Source of the DNA: Arachnopeziza araneosa
Taxonomy: Eukaryota > Ascomycota > Leotiomycetes > Helotiales > Arachnopezizaceae
Direction of reading: 5' to 3'
DNA length: 64,000 nucleotides
Assembly: GCA_003988855.1 (NCBI GenBank)
Contig: QYAI01000104.1
Location: forward strand, 62,001-126,000
In this document: piece by piece, positions 1-10,652 of the stretch
Position numbering within the stretch: the stretch's first letter is position 1
How the letters are laid out: every line of letters starts with the position of its first letter
Notes under the pieces: model-generated
Told to the model about the DNA's origin: nothing
The model's input: the letters and a program-made list of their open reading frames with translations, nothing else
Databases searched by the model: none
Translations under genes and position numbers: made by a program

Positions 1-161
1 ACTTGAGGACCAGGACCAGAGACGCCCATATGTAGTTGTTGAGGCATTCCGGGGCCAGGCTGGCCCGGGTTATGAACCATCTGGTGCCCTGGGGCCATTC
101 CTGGGTGTTGCTGCATGGCACCCGGATGAGGGGAGAACGATTGAGGCAAACTTGTCATCAT
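1..161 (-). CDS. Q/P/G/M-rich protein, partial at window edge
   Basis: An open frame on the minus strand runs off the left edge of the window. From the ATG at 161 it is rich in Met, Pro, Gln, Gly and His, with short runs such as SPHPGAMQQHPG and GQPGPGMPQQ. The frame stays open upstream to about position 200, where a CAG could be a splice acceptor, so the true start may lie in an earlier exon. Such low-complexity regions are common in fungal transcriptional co-regulators, but I do not recognise the family and assign no function. The long gene-free stretch to the right would hold its promoter and leader. Confidence 0.45.
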   Translation of the reverse strand, partial: MMTSLPQSFSPHPGAMQQHPGMAPGHQMVHNPGQPGPGMPQQLHMGVSGPGPQ

Positions 162-2709
162 ATTGCTGAAATTTGGTTGTCCACTACACTGAGATGATGT
201 TCAATATCCAACAGTTAGGCATGCGCCTCGAAGCACTGGTCCAACCTCCACCAGCTTCCGCGCAGATGCCACCTCTAGCGATCTCCAGTTTTGAACCGCC
301 GTATATCGTAGAAGTGCTGTTATAATTAAGTTCCTCACTGCGATGTTAAGGCACAGAAGAGAGGTTGGAAGGCTCGTTCTAGTCGCAAGGAGGTACAGGC
401 TAAATCGTAGGGCCGCCTAGAATTTTGTTGCGGGTTTGTTTACGCAAGTAACTTTCGAATGATATCGGACTTATTTCGCAACTTTGCAGATATTGAGAAC
501 ACCGTTCAGTAAGTAGCGCGGATAGGATTGTATGAATCTTGTACAGAGAAGGAGGCGTGTCGCAACAGGTCCGAACGTCGGATATGTAATCCCCGACCGC
601 GAAGTCGAGTGATTACCAGTCTTCAGTTGCCACGCGTGAAGAACTGGGTCCTGTTTGATGTCGTGGTCTGCGAAGAATCTTGCGATCCTTGTGGCGTGAA
701 GTTCGAGGTGAGCCCTGTCACGATGCCAAAATCGGGCGCTGATGCAACATGAGAGAGACGAGTTGCTGGAACCGACCGGCCACCCAGAAAACGAACAAAG
801 TGCAGCGACTTTGTGTCTCACGATGCTGAGCAATTGGGTGGTGAGTGTATAGGAGAGGAAAACGAGAGGTTCGGGTCGGATATTAGGAGGAGGAGGATTC
901 GTCTTTGTCTGCTATCATGGCCGAAGTTCCTCAAGGGTCTCTAGAGAGTCCGGATGGGTTGGCACTTTTTGGGATTCTGGCGCAAGTCGGGAGGAGTCCA
1001 GAAAATGGGGGCTAGCCACGTGATGAATTTTTATTACGTAAGACACGCTAGCCAAATCACCGCTAGACGAGTTCTCGAAATATATTTTCAACTGAGCTTC
1101 TACATCTTCGTTCTTCATCAATTTTTTCCCAACAATCACGACACAGGAGATATGTTGCTCTGCATCTCTACCTGTGTCAACGATGTATCTAGTAAGTTAT
1201 CTTCTTCATATTTGCTCCACGCGTACTCCATCACTATGATGACAATTGTATAATAACTTCTTTTCCCAACTTAATCGCCAATGATGAAGTCTATGCTGTT
1301 CGGGCTTTTCATACGTGGGAAGCTTGTTACTTGCCAGTACACCTTGTCTGAGAATGCTCTCAATTGCGTCGGCATCTGCAACAATAATACCTTGGCCTCT
1401 TGCTAATTGTTCAAAGTTTCTAGGTTGCCGGTCCATTCAACTTCCGTCGCACGAAGATGATCTCGTATCATGACAAACTTTTTATCTTTGATACATCGTT
1501 ACTATACATAACCTACCAACAGACTAACTCTTAAGTTGCTGTTGTTTTCGCTGTAGTGAATCAGGTCAGTCCCAAATCTTTTTATTTTCCATGCTTCTAT
1601 GATGAAACACATACCACATTCGCAGTTTTCACTCGAGTCCCAATCGAACCTATTGCGGGACAGATGAGGGGTATACTTCCTTGGATGTCTGAGAAGCTTT
1701 TCATCCTATTCTCTGCATAACTTTGTAAAGGCTGTGCTGACGTGCTCGTCTTTAAGATAGATTAGTTCGCAACCTCTACGAGTGTTTATGGTGAGTGAAG
1801 ATGATATAAGATGGTTTGCCATTGCATAAAGATGTACGGTAGCTCAGCGAGTAGAAATCTTTGATGGTCGGGCTGGAAACTGGTTCTGTCATGTTGAGTC
1901 GATCAGGCGAAGCAACGAGCACCTTTAAAAGAGATAATAATTTTATATCACGTACCACTTGCTCTATTTGCGCGAGTATGTCCCATTAATTGATGTTGAT
2001 GCTACGACGTTTTCTCATGAATTTGCCCACTTTCTCAAGTTTCAGTTAATAGCTCCTCTCCAATTCGATGCTCGTCAGTCAGCTATAGTAATCCAGCCAT
2101 CCTATCAGTCTTTCCTGTGGAATCCCAACCCTTTTTCTTCCTACTTGCAAAATTTTCAACCTCACCATTTCAAACATGAAAGCTTGCAAAATATTTTTGA
2201 GCCTCGGGCATCAACTCTTCAAATGTCAATACTCAATGTTCTTGCCAACTCTTCCCACATCTGTAAGTTGAAGCACAAGATATTCACTGTATATTTGGAG
2301 CATTATCGATTCGATAAGCATACTAATTTTTTAAATTTTTTTGGGGAGATGCAGCAACCAACGCAAAGGTTTCAAAGCGAATCTTTATATGAGTCACAAC
2401 TCTGATAGTGTCAAGCTGGAAATTGAATGCCGAATTGTCAAAAGTTCGTGAGAAGCAGTCTCGAGTTCTGACAGAGAATTAGATTGGGTTCAAAGCCGTC
2501 CTTGGGTGCTCAAGCCCTAGATCATGTGCCATGTTTTCGTACTTTTCTGATTGGTCCATGGACGGAGAATTTTCATTTCTATCGGTAAATCAATGTAAAT
2601 ATTTTCAGCAAAGATTTGTTCTCAATGCTGTTGTTGCCGTGAAACGATGAAACTCGTATCTATAATCAATCTCAATATCGCTGCGGGAACACACTCTCTA
2701 AAGACTTTT
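162..2709. other. gene-free stretch, likely promoter/leader of the left-edge gene
   Basis: I see no convincing gene here. Open frames are short, overlap on opposite strands and show no recognisable motif. A 148-codon frame at 1959-2405 on the plus strand begins at TTG, not ATG, and is AT-rich; I do not support it as a gene. GA-rich tracts near 850-900 look like leader or promoter sequence. Confidence 0.5.
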
Positions 2710-4673
2710 TTAACAGAATACAATATCTTCCAGTTCATTCTCATCTTCCAGCCACTTCTCTCCTTTCATCATATCATGGATGTATGCTGGGCCTAGAGAC
2801 ATGTATCTGTCGCCGACCCTTCGTACTATGATGGGACATTTTACTCCAGCGATGAGAAGAATGTCATCGCCTTCCTTAACCTCGGGAACGCTCTTGCCTA
2901 TGTATCCTCCAGAGCTTATAAAGAAGTTGGTGTACCAATTGCCCTGTATCATAGCATCTCCATATTTTGCAACCTCTGCATGGTCTCTCAACTGAGAGTC
3001 CGTTATTGCAATAGAGTCGTCTATGCTACTTTGAAACTCATTTATACTGGAGGCTTCCTTTTGGCTTTGGCCTAGGATAGTATCTGTATCTTGCTTCACG
3101 CTTTCGGGTACAAGAGCCTTAAAACTCCTACTTATGGCTTCAAGCCCAGAAGCGTACATACTTGGATCCAGTTTCAAGGTCCGTACAAGAGTGAGGAGAA
3201 AAGCTTCTTCAACAGTCCCCCCTGTTGGATATGAAGTAAGACTCTGTAAAAATTTATGCCAAGAGCTTATACACCCTAGAAATCCTTTGAACATTCCCAA
3301 AGTATCTTGTATATCAAGACTTTCTCTCATATTTAACATATAATGCTGATTTTGAGGGGAAGGAAATTTGGAACACTTTGCAACGTGATCTAACTTGATC
3401 CCTTTGCTACGTAAAATTTCGTCTCTGTCTGAAAAGGTGTAAGAACTCAAACTATTTCCCGCTGCTTTCGCCAACCAGGCGAAGCCGAAGCCGAAAGAGT
3501 TATACTGTGGAACTTTTGGTAGGGAACTCCAATCGGGGACCCAGGGAGGGAGTCTTACGGCATGCTTTTTCACCCCAGTCTAAAGCAAGATTTTAAGTGA
3601 TTTATCATGAAATACAGCAATCTTTGCGGCATTTATGTAAATTGATTCTAAGGACTTCGAGTAATCGGGAGGATCCAGTTTCAGTCTGTAAAGTTGCGCC
3701 AAGCCATACACTCCAAATATAATGTCTTTGGGATTTGAAGCTGCTTGCCATCTGGCAATCGTGAGAAGTGATAGCATTGGGTCTAGGTCTAGGATGAGAC
3801 CACGGGCTTTGATATGATGATATAACGTGATGTGAATATTCATGTCGTTACGCGCAGGTCCCTTTTTTCTTCTTAGATATCGGCGTCGTCTTATGGCCAG
3901 CATGGTGTTGAAAAGCTTTGAACTATGGAGGATTTTCTCACCACAGACAAAATATGCATCACGGCTTAGCGCATACTCTTGCATCGTCCAGACACGTTTG
4001 AACCAGGATCTTCCCTCAATTGAGTCTAATATGTCGAAATGAGAGTATCCATTATCAAGCTGCTCTTCAAATTCATGTGCTATAGTCGCTTTACAGTTGG
4101 ATCTAAATGCTGCACGTAGAACCTACCTTCAAGTTCCTGGACTTTACGGGTCATTACAGTTTCTAGCATCCGAGACGGCAATTTTGTTATCATAGTTTCG
4201 TGATAGTTGTGTAGCAAAGTCATAGCATAGTCAGACCATTTTGACGCCTCTCCGAGCCAAATGACAACAGATTTAGCCGTCGAGTAAACTTGTGCCATCA
4301 ACTAAACTTGATGGTTACGTTCTGACGTAGAATTTTAATCAATACATATAGCATCAATCCAGAGCAAACGAGGAACTCTTGCCTTCCAGAAGTATGGTGT
4401 CCTTCGTCGCAGTCGTCTAAGAGCCAGGACACAGTTCTCAGTAACCAATATCTTCTGATTCTGACAGAAAACCGGAGAACGAGGTATATCTATACCCCAA
4501 ACATACGACAAGGCTTCATATCCCGGGATGTCATTCAAAGGGGCTTCGATCAAATCAATATGAATATCGTCGTCGTATTCACCTGGATGAAGCATAAGTA
4601 TTCGGATTGAATCTTTGTCGCTAAATGGCTTGTGGCTGTACAGCGGAACGTGCTCGGTTTCTGTACTTGCCAT
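2710..4673 (-). pseudogene. HET-domain (heterokaryon incompatibility) pseudogene, three nonsense codons
   Basis: HET-domain proteins mediate non-self recognition and cell death after fusion of unlike hyphae. The reading starts at 4673 (MASTETEHVPLYSHKPF) and shows the HET motifs YEALSYVWG, LLWIDAICID, AQVYSTAKSVVIWLG and RVWTMQEYALSRDAYFVCG. A normal 47-nt intron (4126-4080) joins the two halves. Removing it gives exactly 639 in-frame codons, ending with the usual HET C-terminal region (GDDILLIAGVKCPIIVRR). There are no frameshifts, but three in-frame stops: TAA at 4337-4335 directly after CID, where the family has Gln; TAG at 4304-4302; and TAG at 3582-3580. All fit CAA or CAG changed by one C-to-T step in CpA context. 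The gene is therefore dead through point mutation alone, as RIP would do. The ancestral residues are inferred from family consensus. Confidence 0.85.
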
Positions 4674-4944
4674 ATCGGTGATGGAAGGTTTCTTTCGTGT
4701 TTGGAGGAATATGTTAATGAAGAGTGGAAATGGAAGAGGTTGATGTGTTGTTCTGAGAGAATTTTGGGGCTGAGCAGCTCCACGACGCCGTGGTGAAGCA
4801 TCTTCGTGCCTTAACTAAAGTCAACCAAGCTTTTCTAAATCATCTTTGCATAGTTATTCTGGTGATTTCTTCATACCAGAGTAAAAATACGAAAGTTTTA
4901 TTCCATTTAGCTATAGTGTTTATATACTATGTCTGTTTCTTCCA

Positions 4945-5883
4945 TTAGTGGACATCACTGATGTCGCTTAAATTAAATTCAGTCTTTCTCACTTTCTTCT
5001 TCCCCACCACCTCATCCACCAGAGCCGCAAGCGCCACAAACCCCAATCCGGCATACAATCCCCACTGTCCAACCTCATACAACTTTTCCATTCCCGGAAT
5101 CCCTCCGTCCTTCAACAGAAATATCTCATTCACAACAACAACTGGGATGAAAATCAATGGTGTCATAGCTGCAATCAGTTTTCGCAGCTGATCAAAAGCA
5201 TTGCCAATGGTTCGGAAGGGTGAGTAACTTCCCATCGGAGTGGCATCACCGATAATCTCTGGTCTTTTTTCTTTTTCCTTGCTATTCGGAGAGACGTCCA
5301 CGATACAAGTGATCAGTCCAAATGCGGTGGACAAGAAGACCAGGCCGGAGAGTCGTTTCACCACGCTAAACAATGGATGAAAAATGCTGGGATACAAGAC
5401 AACCTCTGCATCTCGGGGGTTGCGTAACTTTATTTTCAAGATGTCTGCTGAACACGCTTCAGAGTTGGCAGTTTCGGCGTTCTTCAAGAGGATGAAGGTG
5501 CAAATCGTGGCTGCGACGATAAACACACCCCAGCAGCGCACGATCAGCCTGGTAGAACGGCCTGTTGAAGAATGAAGGTTCTTATTCCATGAGAGCAGAG
5601 GAAGTAAAGCAATGGTAGCTGGAGAAAGGATGGACCAGAGGCCGAAAATGTCGAGGTTGAGGGCGGTCGGGGAGGGTTGAGAGATGATGAGGAAGGCGTA
5701 TAGAGCAGCAGTAGACGAAAAAATTAGACTGTATGCAAATGCGCCTTTGATGAGCGGCGGGGGAGTGGGATAGAGGATCGCGAGAATAAGAGAGGCGTAG
5801 AAGAGGTAGCGATGCAAGGGGAGGTAGGTTGGGGAGAGGGGGTAGATGCAGATTGTTGCAGCACTAGGAGTTGCGACTGCCAT
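4945..5883 (-). CDS. Seven-helix membrane protein of unknown function
   Basis: This is a single-exon gene of 312 residues. I place the start at the ATG at 5883 (MAVATPSAATICIYPLSP); the frame stays open further upstream, but that part looks like leader sequence. About seven hydrophobic segments are visible, near residues 20-38, 45-67, 78-98, 113-132, 174-194, 238-259 and 270-292. The C-terminus is charged and cytosolic-looking (EVVGKKKVRKTEF). There is no signal peptide beyond the first membrane segment and no catalytic motif I recognise. The layout resembles the many lineage-specific multi-pass proteins of filamentous fungi. Its neighbours are unrelated. The reading frame is undamaged, in contrast to the HET gene next to it. 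Confidence 0.7.
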   Translation of the reverse strand: MAVATPSAATICIYPLSPTYLPLHRYLFYASLILAILYPTPPPLIKGAFAYSLIFSSTAALYAFLIISQPSPTALNLDIFGLWSILSPATIALLPLLSWNKNLHSSTGRSTRLIVRCWGVFIVAATICTFILLKNAETANSEACSADILKIKLRNPRDAEVVLYPSIFHPLFSVVKRLSGLVFLSTAFGLITCIVDVSPNSKEKEKRPEIIGDATPMGSYSPFRTIGNAFDQLRKLIAAMTPLIFIPVVVVNEIFLLKDGGIPGMEKLYEVGQWGLYAGLGFVALAALVDEVVGKKKVRKTEFNLSDISDVH

Positions 5884-6242
5884 CTTGACCGTGAACAGAG
5901 GATTGGAAGATACAGTATGAAAAAGAGAAAATAAACATAATATATGATTCTGACTCCAGTGGCATGTGACAATTAGTTTCACGGGTCGGTCCATCCAAGA
6001 CAGCCTTGCGTTGTTATGTGGTGGCGCAGCTCTGACTGGAGCAGGCAGCGAATGAACCAAACCTCGGCGATGTCTCAACCCAATCGAATGCAAGGCAGAA
6101 TTTCAATTGAAATCCGGATAATCATTCGTGCGGGGAGAAAAGGAGCAAAATCTAATCTATTTGAACTGTGCCAAAAGTATGGCTCATCAGTTGAAAGGCA
6201 TTCCATGTATAACGCGAAGAAAAATCCCGAGAAATAGCGCAA
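5884..6242. other. short intergenic region
   Basis: Upstream region of the membrane-protein gene and 3' end of the flavoprotein gene. Nothing else was seen. Confidence 0.5.
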
Positions 6243-7588
6243 TCAAAATTTTGAGCCATCAACCATGGACCGAAGTTGCTCCGTAAACAGCGTCTTCCTC
6301 ACCCAGCTGACCATGAAGGTTGGAAGTCTCATGTTCCCATAATGACCAGTTGCAGTCTTCCTGCCGACCTGAAAGCCCATCATACCTATAGCAAGTTAGA
6401 CAGAACTACCACTAAGAGATCAGAACTTCCACTTACGACTTGCTGCAACCTTGTAAGGCAGTTGTGTTTTGTTGTTCAGAATCGAGACGATGCTTTTGGC
6501 AAGATAGGCGGCTTGCTTGTCGCAGAAGATGAATTGCGAGGGTTCAACATCAGTGATATCACCGATGGCCCATACATCATCTGTGCCCTTGACTTTGAGA
6601 TATTGATCAACGATGACGGATCGGTTCGGGTTCAGGAACGTCGCAGGAATGTATGACGAATTGGCAACTAGACCGAACGTTGGGATGTACATGTCTGTGA
6701 TCTGCTTTTCTCCGTTCGAGAGAGTGAGTACCTGCCGACCGTCGGGCATGGCCTCAGATCCCAACACCGTAGTTTGTAGCTTCACGTCCACTTTGAGATT
6801 CCGAAGCTCCTTGACTGCGAACTGCGATATGAATGCTGGACTTTGCGCGAGAAGGGTTTGACTGTTTGCAATCTTTAGGAGTTAGCATGATGGATCAAGG
6901 GTGTAGATTCAAATAAAGTTTTGAGAAGGTTGATATCATTTACCAGAACAATTTCCTTTTCTTTTCCGTACTCATACCCTAGTTCACCAGCAACTTCAAC
7001 ACCCGTTACGCCTCCTCCGGCCACAAATATCCTCTTAGCATTCTCCACTCGTGCTTGGAAATCATGGAGGCCATCTTTGGTTGCTTCTGTTGACCCCAAT
7101 CCTTTGAAGGGTGTGTTCTCCTTTGTATGAGAACCAGTGGCAAGAACAAGGAAGTCGTAGTTGATGTTTCTTTTCCCAGAAATCTCAACTGTCTTGGTGT
7201 CGAAATTGACAGCCTCGGCCGAACCAAGGATAAATTCAAACTTGCTTGCTGGATACTTAGCGAATCCGGGAGCAATAGGCTGGAAAATATTTTCGTCGGT
7301 CAATTGTCCAGGGATAATGCCTCGAACCGATGCAATGCTCCAATATAAGTGCGTATCCCGAGACACGAGCGTAATTTTGAAGGATGCGAGCTTCGAAGCT
7401 TGCTTGAGGATGCGATGTGCGGTGCCAATACCAGCATAAGAGCCCCCTATAATGACTATATGCTTCATGGCTGCAGGTTTGGAGTTTGAACTGTGTATTT
7501 CTTCGGAGTAGTTCCCAGTGAGAAGGCGAGTGAGGATACCAAGACCTTGCTGAAGAACACCAGCGGCAGCCCGTAGAATATAAAGCAT
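6243..7588 (-). CDS. AIF/AMID-like FAD-dependent NAD(P)H oxidoreductase
   Basis: Three exons (7588-6944, 6872-6437, 6385-6243) code for 407 residues; introns are 71 and 51 nt with GT-AG borders. The protein is a two-dinucleotide-domain flavoprotein. An N-terminal Rossmann motif binds FAD (MKHIVIIGGSYAGIGTAHR, about residue 41). A second binds NAD(P)H (RIFVAGGGVTGVEVAGELG). The FAD-binding ATGSH and the late VWAIGDITD segment, which contacts the flavin, are both present. This is the fold of apoptosis-inducing-factor-like and AMID/FSP1-type quinone or NADH oxidoreductases. About 40 residues precede the first Rossmann motif and include a hydrophobic stretch (LYILRAAAGVLQQGLGILT) that could anchor or target it to a membrane. 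All key motifs look intact. Whether it acts in cell death or as an NADH:quinone reductase cannot be told from sequence. Confidence 0.85.
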
Positions 7589-8208
7589 TGCGATAATAAA
7601 AAGGAGTACTAGACCGATGAATACAGCAAGACACTTTATACGCGTGGCAGTCTGGCGTGGAGATTAGAAAGCAAATTTCAGAAAGATCGGTGCTGGGAGC
7701 TGCGCCATCCTGATTATCATACACCCTTCCATTGAAGTCCGACGCGGACTTGTGGTGTCCTTCGGATATTGAGGCTGTCTTATTGACTATGGGCACTATC
7801 AAGCCATAGGAAATCCGAAGGTCGTAAAAAGTTATCAAGGTGAATTTATCCAATGATATAGCTTAGCGCAGAGTCCACTCCCCGTCTTCGCTTATTTGTT
7901 CTGCGGATTTCTCTATGATTGGCTTATTGCTGCGGCTGCGTCGTGGCTGACGAGAACGAAGATTTGAAATCCGCCTTCTCAACGGACGAAAAAAGTGGCC
8001 GAAATTAGTTCCCTGCGCCGGAATACTATTTGCTTGGCTGGAGGTAAAAGACTTCTAAAATTATACAGAGGTGAGATTCTAGCATCTGGGTGGGCGGCTC
8101 TTTCCAGCCGCACGAGTTTTCTCCCGAGGCCATCAGCCACTGTAGAAAAGTAACATCTTACCAATTGATCCGAACAGAGACAGGGTTCAAATACAGAACA
8201 TCTGTGCC
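7589..8208. other. promoter region of the AIF-like gene
   Basis: No gene was found. It holds the upstream region of the AIF-like gene and the 3' flank of the zinc-cluster gene to its right. Short open frames on both strands show no family signal. Confidence 0.5.
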
Positions 8209-10009
8209 TTATATAAGCATCATACCCTTCGTAAGTTCAGTACAGTCTTTCCACGTGAAATGAATTCCCGTCTTCCTTCTGATCCAAATATCTTCCAGAA
8301 CCGGTAGAGTCCTTCCTCGATGTTTGAGCGCAGGATTGAACAAGAGCGGCGAAGAAAAGACGCCACGGAAAAAATCTTCTTCCTCAGCTCTTGCAACAGA
8401 ACCAATGACAAACAAGGGAAGCACCATCCCCGATAGAAGACTCAGAGGAACCTTTATTTGCAGGTTTTTTATTGCTTCCGTGACAGACGTCTCCACTTCC
8501 TCAAGATTCTTAAAGCCATGAATGACGAGGTGAAGATAAATGAATGCCATGTAGGCAAAAGTTTGTGTGATGGTATGGTGCGGAGTGGTTGGATTGGTTT
8601 TGGCTATTACAGCAGAGTCACCGATAGATATCTCTAGGCGTTCCAGAGCTGTTTTGCTGAGACAATAGTGAATTTCTTTTGCAATATCAACCGCAACTTT
8701 CCTGAATTCTGGGATACTAAACGTTCCTTGATGCAGTCCTTCTATCTTTTGTTCATGTAGTGTAGAAACCCGGCCAATCTGAAGAATCATGCCGTTGTTG
8801 CATCCCATGATTTCAGGAAGTTGGGTCTGAGATGTAGGAGCAAGAACAGATGAATGGTATTGGAGCATACTCGGTGAAGTTCCCGAAGTGACTGAAAAGG
8901 CAACATCAAGCCAAATTAATGTTCCACTGAGGAATCTCATATTCATTACTTCTTGTGTTATGAGAGGTTGATTTTCCGAGAGAGGACTGTTAGTGGTGAA
9001 GATTTCCCTTGATTCTTCGGCTAAACCAAGACCTGCACAGTTTAGGTTTGTCCCTCGCTTGTACATTGTTATTACTGCACTAAGATGTGCTTGCCATGTG
9101 CTGCTGTTGCCGGTGAATAGCTGTCAAGGTTGTCAGTCTTGATCACAGCTTCTCACGGTGAAAGAAATTACCTCGAAAAACATTAACTGGAGAACTGCTG
9201 TGAGTATACCTAGCCCACTTCTTGGGCAGGCATTTTGTGCGAATTTATTTACCAGTCTTATACAGCTTTTAAAATGCTGTTCTTGCTCAACCAACGCAGC
9301 GACTTGGGACTGGTGGCTGGTGTTTGCAGAAATCATGGTTCGGCAGTAATATGCACTTGTTGCCAAAGCTGCATGATAGAAGGGTTTTGATCGGAAAAAA
9401 AGACCTAGAACCCAGCCTCGTCCTCCATCTTGTATCTCTGGTTTGTACATCGGATATTGAAGAGGAAATACATTGTCTAGGAAATTCATTACTAGAATTG
9501 AGTCATCTACTAGAACGGAGATAGCGGATCCTGTAGTCTCAATTTCTGAAATGTGAGAAGCCTGGCATATATCAGCATCTGTCAAAACTGGTCAAATATG
9601 ATATGCATACGTCAGGTTTATCTTTAGGTGTGCTAATGCCATTTCCATGTGATAGTGATATCCCCTGGTCTGATGGAGGGGTAATACCATGCTGGCTACC
9701 TACGCCAAAGGGTAATGAGGCTGTTACCAAAATATCTGAGTCCTTGGGTGCTATCCTAATGACCTTTTCTTGAGCCCTTGGACCATTAGCTGTTTTACGC
9801 CTTGAGGTGTGCTTGACGATCTCTTTGAGGCTCTTCACTACAGCCCTCTCTTTCTCACCGCCGTCCATCCACTCAGGTTGGCGATCATATCCGTAGCAGG
9901 TAATTTCCAACGACGTACAAAGTGCGCAGTGAGGCCGGCCCTCGTCACACTTCTTCTTTCGTAAGCGGCACGTCCAACAACCGTTCTTGCTCCGAAGAGG
10001 CCCACTCAT
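8209..10009 (-). CDS. Zn2Cys6 transcription factor
   Basis: Three exons (10009-9611, 9561-9172, 9120-8209; introns of 49 and 51 nt) give 566 residues. The fungal binuclear zinc cluster lies at residues 11-38: CWTCRLRKKKCDEGRPHC followed by ALCTSLEITC, with all six cysteines. A basic linker follows (KHTSRRKT). The remainder resembles the weakly conserved fungal transcription-factor region of short helices that follows many Zn2Cys6 domains (FFRSKPFYHAALATSAYYC, LQLMFFE). Intron 1 has a good branch site (GCTGAT) and its chosen acceptor at 9562 is the only one that keeps frame. It is divergent from another zinc-cluster gene starting at 10653 and shares a 640-bp promoter region with it. The target genes are not evident from the neighbourhood. 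Confidence 0.88.
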
Positions 10010-10652
10010 TTGAGGGGAGTTCGAAGGTACTCAAATTGCTCCTGATAGTTACTGGAACAGAGCAGCCGGAAATCAACAACCGGATATCGCCTCTGAGTGG
10101 TTCAACGTTTACTTTATCGTATTTCTTCAAAGGCTTCACTGTTGACTGGAGAGTTAAAAAGGTGTGAAGTAGAACGCTTAATTGAGTCTAGGTCAGCTTA
10201 GCTTAATATTACGTCATCAATCGCCACCTCGAAATCCTCTTCTTCGGATCATACTTTCGTTCACCATGTTGGATTCTCGTTTATTGTTAATCTTGACAGA
10301 GTTGAGGTTCTAACTGAGACACTAAATGGACATCTGTTTTCAATTCCATATTGTATTTTTCATCTTCAGACTAACATCTTTGTAGCCATATTTTGCCACA
10401 TCTTTGTGGAGCTAAAAAGGCCCGCCCAATCGGAAATCAGCATTCAAAGATGTTCGAGGGGGAGTAGTTTTCTCCGAGGAATATATTCCTGTTTCTCACT
10501 ATCAATGAGTGACGCATCCAGGAGGTTGCTACCTCCGCGCTATCTCTTTCCTATCCAAGAAGCGCGTCTCTTTTCCTCTTTTCCTCTTTTCCGCGCTTCT
10601 CTCTCCAATATCCTAACCTTTTCATCTAATTTTGTTGGAATGAGAACGCAGA
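10010..10652. promoter_or_regulatory. shared promoter of two divergent Zn2Cys6 genes
   Basis: A 643-bp region lies between the start codons of two divergently transcribed zinc-cluster genes. It contains CT-rich tracts close to the right-hand start (10560-10600), typical of fungal core promoters. No operator can be named without knowing the binding specificities. Confidence 0.5.

Noticed and set aside
1959..2405. 148-codon plus-strand open frame as a gene
   Set aside because: It starts at TTG, has no ATG until near its end, is AT-rich and shows no motif.
4302..4337. An intron explaining the first two stops in the HET pseudogene
   Set aside because: The only GT-AG pair spanning both stops breaks the frame and would remove the conserved CID segment.
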